Origin: Scilla litardierei
Taxonomy: Eukaryota > Streptophyta > Magnoliopsida > Asparagales > Asparagaceae
Reading direction: 5' to 3'
NCBI GenBank assembly: GCA_030789695.1
Contig: CM061139.1
Coordinates: 9,687,878-9,751,877 of the forward strand
DNA: 64,000 bases
A program made the position numbers and the translations under genes. Under the pieces are notes generated by a model. The model saw only the letters and a program-made list of their open reading frames with translations. It was not told the origin of the DNA and did not search any database. Numbering within the stretch: position 1 is the stretch's first letter; every line of letters starts with the position of its first letter. Below, one piece after another: positions 41,126 through 52,107 of this stretch.

Positions 41126-41285
41126 TGGGTTATTGGATAAGAGTTTTTGGATAAGAGTTGAGAAATTGGGATAAGAGAATGTGGTTAATACAATTTGGAT
41201 AAGAGAATTTGGTTAAGACAAGAGAAATTGAATAAGAGAAATTGGGATAAGAGAATTAAGATAAGAGAAATTGAATAATGGGGGG
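41126..41285 (+). repeat. Short-period GGATAAGAGAATT repeats
   Basis: About nine imperfect copies of a GGATAAGAG/AAATTGG-type word near the left end of the Helitron. No coding content. Confidence 0.7.
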
Positions 41286-41522
41286 AAGTTTGAATTTTAG
41301 GGGTAACCATTTATTTTGAAAACTTAAAATTTTGAAATGTCAAAATTTAGAGGGGGAAAACTCAAAACTTTGTCTGCCAAATTTTGGGGCGTCTCTCTCT
41401 TGCTCCCTCCCCCAAAAGCTTTCTCGCTCCTCATTTCCACAAATTATTTGCGAGAGGGATTTGATCGAGAGTGAAGAGCTACGGTTAGGGGTCCTCTCGA
41501 ATTTGCATCCTTTTTTGAGACG

Positions 41523-41811
41523 ATGAGTGTGAATCCGGTGCCGTCCTCGAATTCTCATGGAATCTCGATGAAGCCGCTGTCGGAGCATGAGGTGAGTTCG
41601 GATTTTCAACTTTTCTCTCCCTTTTTGGCCTCAGATCGTGGTTCTGGTATTGAATTTTGGGCGGTTGCAGGGACCTTTGAAGGATTTTCTTTCCTCGATC
41701 TGTGAATTGCGTGAGGTTCAAAATGCTAGGGTTTCTATTTTGGGTGAATTTGGTGGGAAGAGGAGTTTCGCTGTAGATGTCGTGGATGTCATGGAGTTTT
41801 GCTGTAGATGA
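41523..41811 (+). pseudogene. Captured gene start, two exons, unidentified
   Basis: ATG at 41523 after a pyrimidine-rich leader. 23 codons (MSVNPVPSSNSHGISM...) end at 41591 with donor GAG|GTGAGT. The acceptor GGTTGCAG|GGACC at 41671 continues in phase with GPLKDFLSSICELREVQNAR before running to a stop near 41809. It looks like the 5' end of a plant gene taken from genomic DNA, but I do not recognise the protein. From 41812 to 43257 I see only AT-rich intron-like sequence and a short Ser/Lys-rich frame at 42660-42857. Confidence 0.4.
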
Positions 41812-43257
41812 CCTTTGAAGGGTTTCTGTTTTTGCGTAGATGTTGTGGATCTGTCGAAAATTTGCTCTTTTGGCAGTAAATTTCGTAGGATTTTGTAAAT
41901 CTGTGGGAAATCTTGATAGTGTCATTTGGGAGCTGACTGCATGGATCTTTATTTTTAAGGTAATTTGAATTATTAGTCACATTTGTCCAACTAACCAATT
42001 GCTTGGAAATTTTGGGATATCAGCCAGTTTACGTTTAGCTGAGTGAAGTTGTGTGCTGATGGATAAGCTATGCTATACATTTTGGTCAAGTATGCTATAC
42101 ATTGTGTGCTAATGGATAAGCTGTGTGAATTTAGTGCACTGCTATGCTATATTCAGTATGTTGCATCAAAAAATTTCAATCTGGAAAACCGATCATGCGT
42201 GGAGTAAATAGTCAAGTATGCCTCTAATGATAATCTATAATATTGTACCTATTGTGCTTTAGTTATGAAAATCGTTGTGTAGATTTGTTTGATTGCTTTC
42301 CATTTATGTTGTCCTCAAAACGAAAAAATTGGAAATGAAAGTTTATGGATCTTTTGATTTAGAATTCAGGTAAAAATTTATTCAATCCTTTATTGGAAAC
42401 TTATCAACTTAGAACCGTGCCCGAGGGCTCTTAAAACTTTATTTAAATTTTTTTGTCTCATAAATTTGTTGAATCCTCTTTTACTATCGTCCAATGGCTC
42501 ATGATTTTGATAGCTGGTTGGAAAACACTTGAGACTTGGGGGAAACTTGGAATGAGTTTGTACTTTTGAAATCGTGGTGGGAAATGAGCTGGAATGGAAA
42601 TTTTTTGAAACCCCCGCTTGATATCTCCCTCTAGCCTTCCCTCATCTTCCATTCGGTCCATGCTGCCATCTACGTTGGGGGAAACTCAACACTCAGCCCC
42701 TCAAAACACAAAAGCACCTTCCTCACAAAAGCCATCCTCATTCCTCACAAAAGCCATCGGCAAAACTCAAAAGCACCTTTCTCAAAACTCAAAACATCTG
42801 CATTTCTCCTCCTCTTCTTTTTTGTGCAGATCTCATTTTCTCTATCTGGAGGTATAACAGAGCAAAGAAATGGGCAAATCTTTCAGTCATCAAAGCAAAA
42901 AACAGAAACAGAAATAAATCCTGATCTAAGAGGAAATGGCTCATAGAATCCATGTAAGTATAAAATAAATCTCATTTCCTTCTCCATTTCTTCTTATTAT
43001 CTATGGGCAAAGCTAAAGTTCTGTTCTTTTTCAGCCTTTTTGGCTATTAACTACGTGTTTAACATTTTTTGCGTATTTTCTGTTTGTTTTGTTTTCTGAC
43101 TCATATCGGTTTGGTTCTTTGATTAAGCTCGAATCCAATCGATTGCCAGGCCACAGAAGTTCGTATTTTGGGTTTGATTTCGATTTTTGAATTTTCATCC
43201 GGGTTCTGTGATTGTTAAGCAAAGCAAAGATGGGATCCTCGATCTTGGTTGATTCAA

Positions 43258-43820
43258 GTTTGATTTTGTTGATTGGGTCATTGTATGTGCTTAATTTATA
43301 TTAATTTAAATTCTTGATGTCTCATGTGTTTTCATTCATAGACATGTGAGTTTCGCCCCTTGACAAAATAGTCTCTATCTAGCTATTTCTATTGTAAATG
43401 CTTATGGTTTGTTCAATTATTGGATTGCAGAGATTTCCAAAATGGTGGATCTGGTATACTGTGGATATCATTTATATTTATATTTATGGTAAACTTCCTA
43501 ATCCAAAATTTATTTATATTTATGTTTATAATCATAAACATTTGAGTTAACACTCTTTTCATTTTATTAACATTTAGAGTTATTCTCGCTCAGATAGCGT
43601 GTGTCCTCATTTTATTAATATTGTATCCTATTTTCAGGGCATGGCAATATATCATATATCAAAGGTGTTCACTATAGCAGCCTCAAAGCTTGAGAAGCTT
43701 GGATATGGTATTCTGTAAACTAAATTATTTACATTTTTGCTTCAAATTTTCGATTAATATTGGTTACGATATATTTTCTGTTATTATTGGATGCCAAACT
43801 AAATCATCATCAAAATGGTA
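43258..43820 (+). repeat. Direct duplication in Helitron, copy 1 (563 bp)
   Basis: Starts near TTTGATTTTGTTGATTGGG and ends CATCATCAAAATGGTA. Exon-like words follow splice-acceptor-like sequences (GATTGCAG|AGATTTCC; TTTTCAG|GGCATGGC, reading GMAIYHISKVFTIAASKLEK). The function is not recognised. The pair at 43901-44462 is closely similar. Confidence 0.85.
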
Positions 43821-43900
43821 AGCTGAGTCATTGTATGTGCTTCATCGTTTTTTAAAGCTGGGTCATTGCAAATTCCAGATGTCATTAATTTATATTCATT

Positions 43901-44462
43901 TTTGATTTTATTGATGGGGTCATTGTATGTGCTTAATTTATATTAATTTAAATTCATGATGTCTCATGCGTTTTCATTCATAGACATGTGAGTTTCGCCC
44001 CTTGACAAAATAGTCTCTATCTAGCTATGCCTACTGTAAATGCTTATAGTTTGTTCAATTGTTGGATTGCAGAGATTTCCAAAATGGTGGATCTGATATT
44101 ACTGTGGATATCATTTATATTTATATTTATGGTAAACTTCTTGATCCAAATTTTATTTATATTTATGTTTATATTCATAAACATGTGAGTTAACACTCTT
44201 TTCATTTTATTAACATTTAGATTTATTCTCGCTCAAATAGCATGTGTCCTCATTTTATCAATATTGTATCCTATTTTCAGGGCAGGGCAATATATCATAT
44301 ATCAAAGGCGTTCACTATAGCATCCTCAAAGCTTGAGAAGATTTGATATGGTATTCTTTAACTAAATTATTTACAGTTTTGCTTCAAATTTTCGATTAAT
44401 ATTGGTTACGATATATTTTCTGTTATTATTGGATGCCCCACTAAATCATCATCAAAATGGTA
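43901..44462 (+). repeat. Direct duplication in Helitron, copy 2 (562 bp)
   Basis: Second copy of 43258-43820 after an 80-bp spacer. Differences are scattered substitutions and small indels. The exon-like segment reads GRAIYHISKAFTIASSKLEK. Downstream, 44463-45821 is AT-rich with no clear gene except a purine-rich GGGGAACTAAATTT block at 45040-45180. Confidence 0.85.
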
Positions 44463-45821
44463 CTGTAACAAGGTTTGCTTTGAGTTTTTAACCCCTTATG
44501 GAAAAGATACTAACATCTTCAACCAGCCACATGCTTTCAGGTTTTGTAGCCTAACCAATGAATCATAAGATCTTGCTATCTGTAAAATCATCATTATGGC
44601 CTTATGGTGAACAATTTCTATCTTTCCAGTTGTCTTAGTAAAAGTGAATCGTGCTTCCTATTAGACATGTATTGTACTCATGGAATAGGTAACCTGGACT
44701 ATGGTTTTTTATTTGTTTTGGAGAACAAAATTGATTTTGCTGCATGGAAGAGACCAATGCAGATATTTATATTTATGGTAAACGTCAATCAACAATTGAT
44801 CCATCCAACTTTTGTTTGTAGTAGGTAAATTTTATTTATATTTATGTTTATATTCATAATTTGGATCAGACTAAATTTTATTTATAATTTGGGTCAGACC
44901 AATGCGAAAATTGTGGATGGTCCAAAATTCTCATAAGGTAAAACCAAATTATGTTTGTAGTAGGTAAATTTTAAGTTAATTAAGAAGTTAGTTATAATTG
45001 TTTTTACATTATCTTTCAATAGAATCAAACTGAGGTCACCCGTGAATTTTAGGGGGAAAATCCTGAAATATTAAGGGGCTTAATTGGAGGAGACTACATT
45101 TTTGGGGAACTAAAATTTAGGGGAACTAAATTTTCTGGGGGAAACTAAATATTGGGGGAAACGAAATAACAATTGCTGCATTTTAGTTATTGTTCGTTTA
45201 AAATTAGGAGATCCAAAATATTTTGAAGGTGCGGATTAACGTTATTGCACTGTTAGATTTTTAATTTATTGCATTATTTATGTTGGAGTTTTAATTTACA
45301 TCTCCCTCCCCAAAAACCATCAGATATCATCTGGGCGTCCCCTTAATGACACTGTGTTCCTCAAATTTCTCTTTTTTCATTTTACAGAGAATGATGTAGG
45401 AGGAATTAGAAGCAGAATCAGAAGAATAACATAAGTTTGAACGGGAATCTCCAGTCGATTTCAATTTCCTCTCGCTATTATCCATCCAAAATGTAAGCAA
45501 AATTTAATGATAATTGACTGAGATAAGTCTTTCACTTAATTGCTGCTGAAGATGTGTTCGATTCAAACTGAGATTGAAAAACTTTTATTTTTTTTTGAAA
45601 ATTTAATATGGAATTTTGGGTTACTAAGATCAATTATTTTTAGTTATTTACAGCTCAAACGGAGGTATCTTGGAATGGGTTTTTACCAGCTAGGGTTTAA
45701 TTCAGAGCAAATTAACAAAGCCACCAAATAACTAAAGCTCAAAATCCAACTCTTTATTGAATGACTGTCCTCTTCGATCTAGCGGCATCTTGCATCCTTT
45801 TTCTTCCATTTCTCTTGGTAG

Positions 45822-45948
45822 AAGCACTAAACATGCAAAGCTTGATGAGGTGTTAGAGCAAGTATATTCAAGAACGGTTATTGTATCACCTTTGCCATAT
45901 GATGTTAAGATCGAAGATGGGGAGTCTGTTTTTAATCAACATGTGAAG
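45822..45948 (+). pseudogene. Captured exon of a plant La-type RNA-binding protein
   Basis: 127-bp exon between acceptor TTCTCTTGGTAG and donor AAG|GTAATT. It reads STKHAKLDEVLEQV, SRTVIVSPLPYDVK and GESVFNQHVK. This matches the linker between the La motif and RRM1 of plant La proteins, where EQVDSRT-xxSP-xYDVK-xEDVESFF-xQ-GKV is usual. La proteins bind U-rich 3' ends of nascent RNA polymerase III transcripts. Asp, Val and Gly substitutions at normally constant positions suggest decay. The neighbouring exons are not found. Confidence 0.7.
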
Positions 45949-47921
45949 GTAATTGACTCTAAAAACATTGTTATTTATCATATTGGATATATTTTTGATA
46001 AGAAAGTTTGATTTTTTTTTCCTACATGCACCGATCATTATGTTTATTTTTCATATAGGTTGCATCTTTTGGCTGTTGTAGCTGAGGAGACATACTGCTG
46101 CCATAAGATAGGTTGTTTTTAATCCCCTAGAATTTGATCTCTCTTATACTTCATACAACCTTGCAAATCCTTTCTAAGTTGTGCACAAATCATTTGATTA
46201 ATTTTTGCAAATGGACAATGCTTCTTTGATTGGTTTATAGCTTAATTTGGAGTTGCAGTCATTTTGCGCCTCAATTATGAATTTGATTCCTTATATCACA
46301 TTTTTCCAACAAAGGAAATAATATCAATATATGTCATGCATGGTTATGGAAAGAGGTTATAACTTTACAGTCCTTAATCAGAGGGCATCTCAATGTTCAT
46401 GCTTATAAATAATTTGTTGGGGGGAATGTTTCTGTCTACTAGATTATTTTGTCCTGCTTTTGATACTGATATTTGCATTACCTTGGTATTTTTTGCATTC
46501 TCTTTATGGTATTTTCCACTCTTTTTGATGAGAAGATTAAACTGCTATACACACTAATAAAACTTTGAAGGCACCTATATAATTAATTAATTTATCATTT
46601 AGCAATGCATGTTATTTTTTTTATTGGATCTTCACCGAAAATCTGTTGTGATATTAAATATCACATGCAATGTACAGCAGAAAAACCAATTACACTTTGG
46701 TAAACAAGGTTGGCCCATATAATAATCCTCAAGAAACATACAACTATTACCACCTCCCATTTTGTCGGTCGTCTAAAAACCCTAAACACAAGTAGAGCAT
46801 GCTTGGTGAGGGTTTGGTTGGAAATGAGTTGATTGATAGCCAACTTGAAATTGCAAAGTATGTATTGTTCGTTCTTTATTATTTTTCAAGTGAGCAGAAC
46901 CAAATATTCTACTCAGGAAAGTTGATCAACGTTGTGAATCTATATTTATTTAATATATATATTTTCTTTTAGAAAATGTTGAGAATGCCACCATTTGTAC
47001 AATTGACCTTGATGTTGTAAAGGTTAATGAGTCTACGAATGCAGTAGAAAGCTCATATTGGTTTGACTTTTTCATAGCTATGTACCCTTCCTTAGTTTAC
47101 TTATGTTTTTGTGTGCTTATGCTTACTGCTTCATTAAGTATTTTATGTTCACATGTCAGATATTTATTTACTGATGGTTTTTCTTTTTTATCCTTATATT
47201 TTGTGCATAATTATATGGATGATCTGCCACTGTGGGGTAAGCACCTTCCATTTATCTGTCCATCTCTTCCTCCCTAAATTGATTCACCAAAATTTTACAG
47301 TTATCGATGATGGATGATGATCGTTTTAAAACATGAATAAGCCCTTTAATCGTGTAGGTAATTATCCACATGTTAGCTTAATGGGGTTCTTATTATTTGA
47401 TTTTATTAATATGAAGCTAATTGTTTCCAGGTGCTTGGAGGCGCAACATTCTACATATGATTTCTTAATCGCCACCCCCTTTGTTATTTGAAGGACCGGT
47501 TTGCACCCACACACAATGAGTGATTCTGGACCTGTGAACCGAAAACCTGGTAAATTTACTTATTTCATTAACTTGGTGTCTTTAATTTTTTAATAACAAC
47601 ATTTTACTTATTTCATTAACCTGGTTAATTTACTTATTTCTTTAACCTGGTAAATTTACTTATTTCAACAATTCCTTAATCCTGCAAACAATCCTGCAAA
47701 CAATCACATGAATAACCCATGCATTTTTAAAAATTCAAAAACCAAATAATTTCAAGTTCTGTTTCAAAAACCTCACCAAAATACAAACCCCACCAAGAAC
47801 AGAACTTACAAACATGAACTCTGTCAATCCTGCAAAAAGGTGCTGGTGATATTTGCAATGAAGGAAGAGAGGGCAAAGAAATGAACTCTGTCAATGATAA
47901 AAGAAAGCAACAATGTTTTGG
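45949..47921. other. Helitron interior, nothing firmly identified
   Basis: AT-rich intron-like DNA. A short frame near 46978-47067 (ENATICTIDLDVVKVNES) could be an exon fragment, unrecognised. No repeats of note beyond TTTACTTATTTC words at 47560-47665. Confidence 0.4.
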
Positions 47922-48187
47922 TGAGCCTATATCTGAAAAGCAATGAAGAAATTTTGATATGATGTTTAATCCAATAGATTCTTCTGAGCATTTAGCTTTT
48001 GTAACAGCAAATACCTGAAGCCGGAGTTCGTGAAATTTCCCTGGTTGATTTTTGATGAGCCTATATCTGAAAAGCAATGAAGAAATTTTGATATTATGTT
48101 TAATCCAATAGATTCTTCTGAGCATTTAGCTTTTGTAACAGCAAATACCTGAAGCTGGAGTTCGTGAAATTTCCCTGGTTGATTTTT
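47922..48187 (+). repeat. 133-bp tandem duplication
   Basis: Two adjacent copies (47922-48054, 48055-48187), each starting TGAGCCTATATCTGAAAAGC and ending GATTTTTGA, differing at very few bases. No coding role seen. Confidence 0.9.
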
Positions 48188-48195
48188 GAGTGAGA

Positions 48196-48640
48196 GCAAC
48201 AATATGGTTCATGGTACTGTAGTGGCATCTAAAACCGACTGCGAAAACCTAATTTATGCACCATCTGCTCCATATGAAGCTGATTCCAGCCCAAAGCAAT
48301 TTGTAAGTAGTCTAAAAGAGGGAGATACACATTGCTTTCATATGAATATGCATATGGATTTAAACAAATGTAAGTTGATGGGATTTTTTCTGTGAAATTC
48401 TCAACAGAATGCAAATGATCCTTCAGGTGTGCTGCTGGATGGCGTTGCTGAGTTGTAGATACAATAGGAAGACGGTCGGTTGCAGCAGCAACATCAGCAG
48501 ACTCATGACATCACTGACGTCGGCTCTGACGACATCCACTCCTCCGATGTTAGTGCCCGTGTGGAGATCGTGAACAAGGCAGCTGTGCTCGAAGAAATCA
48601 GGATTATTCACACTCACCTACCAAGCTGATTGGTCAGACA
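48196..48640 (+). pseudogene. Possible captured exon fragments, unidentified
   Basis: A frame from ATG 48201 (MVHGTVVASKTDCENL...) runs about 65 codons. Near 48470-48630 a frame reads GRLQQQHQQTHDITDVGSDD and RVEIVNKAAVLEEIR with a stop before it. These look like exon remnants of a host gene but I cannot name it. From 48641 to 49192 there is intron-like AT-rich sequence. Confidence 0.3.
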
Positions 48641-49192
48641 GATGCTGAGTTGCTTATTTAGAATTTAACCATGCATATCCTTCCATTTCTTTTGCATCAT
48701 GACATGTTCAAAGACAAACATGCATATCAGTTCATGTCATGTGTGTGCTAGCACGTAATAGACAGACATATGGGTATCTTAGAACATGCCCACTTACAGA
48801 GATTATGATGCATAGTAAAATAAGAAAGAATACCATAGAGATCATGTCCTCATTTTTGTACCTTATAATCATGCCAGGTTTTCTCTTGCTTCAAAATAAC
48901 CAATTATAGGCATTTTAATTCTTTAAAAAAGACAATGGACATTCTCTTATTAAAATGAGCTTGTGGGGGTTTCATACTTCTTACTGCTTCGTTTTTGTTC
49001 TCACATTGCAAACGAACTTGAGTCTTCGAGTATTTAATGAAAGGCTAATAAAATTGAATTTCAAGTAACAGACACAGAAATTGAAGAAATAAAGCTAATA
49101 AGAAAGATACAACCCTATTTCAGAGCAAGAATTGATATGCACTTTTCTCAATAAATGAATGATCTTTCCTTTTCTTTTGCTCATTGTATCAG

Positions 49193-50247
49193 AAGTTTGC
49201 ATACAGCCATCAGCAGTTGATCCAGGAGCTGCATAAAAAGCTGGAGGAGCGGAGTTCCTCGGCCTCGACCGCCAGTGAGGTTATGTCGAAGATCCTCCAG
49301 GTGCAGCAGGAGGAGGCCGATGTTCAGATTGATTTTTGCCAATTCAAGTGTTTCGCAGAGGAAACGATATCTCATGATCAGGAGGAGATCACAACATTCA
49401 AAGACATCCTCTTCAAGCACCATCAGGCCGTCCAAGCCCTCACCTATAAGATTCAGACATACAAGCATCGATTGATGAACTTTAGCTTTGGCCCAGCTAC
49501 CTCTGAGCCTCAAACTCCCGACACGGCCACCGTTATGAGCGTCGTGGTCGCTGTCTTCGATTACCCTCAGTTGAGGTGCAAGATTCCGATTGATGCTGAT
49601 AGCGATGATGCGGGTGCTAATCTCGATGAGTACGCATTTGGGGAGAATCCCAATGAGCAAATTCAAAATCTTGAGCAGAGGATTTTCCAGATGGAGACAA
49701 TACCAGAAAGTAGCCATGACAAAGGGGTGGTTGCATCCTCACTTAAAAGGCCTTGGCATTCAAGGAGACATTCCATGGACAGTTTTGCAGAGTTTCTGGT
49801 GGCGGACATGAGTTCGGAGAGGGATGAATCAAACATGTTTTACATGATGGATGTGGTGCATTGCAGGGCGCATAGTTATATGAGTACGCTAAGGGAGTTT
49901 GGAATGAGTGATAGTAGAAACTGCATTGCAGGGTGCATAGTTATATGAGTACGCTAAGGGAGTTTGGAAGGAGTGATAGTAGAAACGGTTTTGGTGGTGG
50001 AAGAGAGGGAGGAGACGAGGAGACCAAGGTCAAGCGGATTTATATGAGACTGCAAGCTTTGGAGGCAGAAAAATAGACGATTAGGCAGACGATTATGTCA
50101 ATGGGGACGGATAAGACACAGTTTGTGCTGTTGACGGAGATTGCTCAGCAACTTTATAAGGAGGCAATGTCGCAGGAGCACTCGCAGGAGTAGGAGCAGA
50201 AAAAGGTTGCTGTTACAAAGCCTTCTTTAATCAGGAGATTGGCGTAA
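49193..50247 (+). pseudogene. Captured exon of a GTD-binding (myosin-binding, DUF593) protein
   Basis: The exon follows a strong acceptor (polypyrimidine then TGTATCAG at 49192). It reads HQQLIQELHKKLEERSSSAS, VQIDFCQFKCFAEETISHDQ and QAYKHRLMNF-like sequence (QTYKHRLMNF), the coiled GTD-binding domain that docks the globular tail of myosin XI. Next come YPQLRCKIPID, DEYAFGENP and NLEQRIFQME, then RIYMRLQALEAEK and a tail ending RRLA at 50245-50247. A 65-bp tandem duplication (49859-49923, 49924-49988) shifts the frame, and TAG codons lie at 50073 and near 50191. The N-terminal membrane-anchor exons are absent. The intronic acceptor shows capture from genomic DNA rather than retroposition. 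Confidence 0.8.
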
Positions 50248-51224
50248 ATTGGTTTAATTTAGTTGATATTAATGTTGATATTTATCATCATTTGTAGCGA
50301 GGTTTCCTTTGTTGGAGAAGTTCCCTTTGTTGGAGATCGATTTGGATATGATTCTCCATTCAATTTGGATTTGTATTTAATTGTAGATGGGATTTTAGAA
50401 ATCCGACTGATTTTAGACATTTGCAGTTTACAGTACTTAGAAACTTATTTTTTGTTGTTACTTTCGTTTAGTTGTTAGGGGGTTATGATCAGTGCCGTGG
50501 CATTGTTGATTTGCTTTTGTATTGGCAATTGCCAGGGATGGTTAGCTTTGGAGTATATAAATATATGCGGCTGCATTTGGAAATATGCATATGGAATTAT
50601 AAAATATGAATTCTGTTGATGTTCTACTAATGTTCATGCTCTGGCTTTTGATATGGTATGTATTTTTTATGTTTGAAGTAAAAAACACAAGTACAATGAT
50701 CCAAGATAAGGTGCATGCTGAGTTCCTCATTTTTAGTTTCAAAGAGAACCAACCAAATCTCTTCACCAAGTTATTGTATTAAAGCGTTCCTTTAGCTTGC
50801 AGTTTGTTCAATCTCCATCTAAAGTAACAAAGCATTGGGAATTAAAAAAACTGGTCTTATGGTCTTAGGCAGGATATATCACACAACTTTGCTTCTCCTC
50901 CCTCAATTAACATGATGGCAACATGGGGTGATACAGAATAAGCTCAATAGAAACAACGAGAGATCTTATGGAATATTTTTTGTTTTGCAAGCAACATTGA
51001 TATTTGTTACGTTCATGCGTCTTGCACTGATCTTAACTACTGACTTGACGAAAGAATACAGAAAAGATAACTTTACGATAACACACAAATACGTGAAGCT
51101 AGAGTTGATGACTTTATTCAAGCCTACACCTATTCAATAAGCTTGCTTCATGATATAAACGCATGCCACTTGGTCCAAACTTTCGTGATATAACAAATTC
51201 TATTCATGGGCATATCCAAATTTT
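50248..51224. other. Helitron interior after captured exon
   Basis: AT-rich. The first part may be the 3' untranslated region of the captured gene. No gene recognised. Confidence 0.45.
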
Positions 51225-51880
51225 GGGAGAACTAAATTTTTTGGGGAAAACTATATTCTTTACGGGGACTACATTTTTGTTCTTTAATTATTGCTGTTGA
51301 TCTAAAATTATGGGACTAAGATTTTGAGAGGGAATATATTTTAAATGTACAGTGCCATTTAGACATGTGTTAAAACTTGAGGGAACTAAATTTTTGGAGA
51401 AACGAATAGTTTTGTGAATAAAGTTTCTGTGATGAACTAAATTTTGGTGGGAACGAAATTTTTTGGGGGAAACTATATAACATTTATTGCGATTTTTTTA
51501 TTGTTGTATTTTTAAAATTTGGGGATCTAAGAGGATGGGAGAATATTTTAAATGAATTGTGCCCATAGGGCACGAGTTAAATATAAAGGGAACTCGATTT
51601 TGGGGTAAACTAAAATTTTTGGGTAACTAAATTTTCTTTGGGACCTAAATTTTCTGTGAAACTAAAATTCATAGCGGAATTAAATAACATTTATTGTGCT
51701 TTAATAATTGCTTAAAATTAGGGGATTCAAGATTTTACGGGGGGGGGGGGGGGAATAACTAAATTTGAAGGTCCTAAATTTTGGGAGCAACTAAGTTATT
51801 TGGGAGGAATTAAATTTTCTGGGATAATCAAAATTTTGCAGGGAAACTAAGATTTTGAGTGGGGATATCTTAAATGAACC
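51225..51880 (+). repeat. Helitron subterminal G-rich repeats with decayed terminal hairpins
   Basis: Repeated GGGGAACTAAATTTT-type words. Three successive blocks each end in TTAAATG followed by a GTGCCC...GGGCAC-like inverted repeat: degenerate at about 51347, GTGCCC-ATA-GGGCAC at 51559-51573, and the real end at 51881-51895. A run of 15 G occurs at 51739-51753. Confidence 0.7.
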
Positions 51881-51908
51881 GTGCCCTTAGGGCACGGGTA
51901 ATGACTAG
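51879..51908 (+). promoter_or_regulatory. Helitron 3' terminus: hairpin plus CTAG
   Basis: Eight-base stem CCGTGCCC/GGGCACGG with loop TTA, spacer GTAATGA, then CTAG followed by T of TATATATA. This is the canonical plant Helitron transposition terminator. Confidence 0.9.
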
Positions 51909-52107
51909 TATATATATATAAGAGTACATCAACGGATGGTCATCTACATGGCCATCACAAAGAGATACATCAAGATCAAGACAAAAAAATACATCATCAT
52001 GACGACATCGAAGTACATCACCATACATATATAAAGTCACTGACAACATCATCCATCATACATAAAAAAAAATATCATCACCAAACTAACATCACTCAAA
52101 CATCTAT
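51909..52107. other. C4 untranslated region right of the Helitron
   Basis: Starts TATATATATAAGAG and is rich in ATCATC/ACATCA words. No coding content; it is the 3' side of the extra ORF on the minus strand. Confidence 0.5.

Larger units (their letters stand above)
41104..51908 (+). mobile_element. Non-autonomous Helitron carrying host gene pieces
   Basis: The 3' end is diagnostic: hairpin CCGTGCCC-TTA-GGGCACGG (51879-51897), seven bases, then CTAG (51905-51908) followed by T. The 5' TC end is not certain: A|TC occurs at 40568-40570, before the (AT)n tract, and near 41116, so the start is between 40569 and about 41120. No RepHel transposase found. The cargo keeps splice sites and introns: a La-protein exon, a GTD-binding protein exon, a two-exon gene start and other unidentified pieces. 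G-rich GGGGAACTAAATTT words recur at 45040-45180 and 51200-51880. Confidence 0.8.

Noticed and set aside
40546..41174. Open frames of alternating Ile-Tyr and similar on both strands
   Set aside because: Produced by the (AT)n microsatellites flanking the Micron-like element; not genes.
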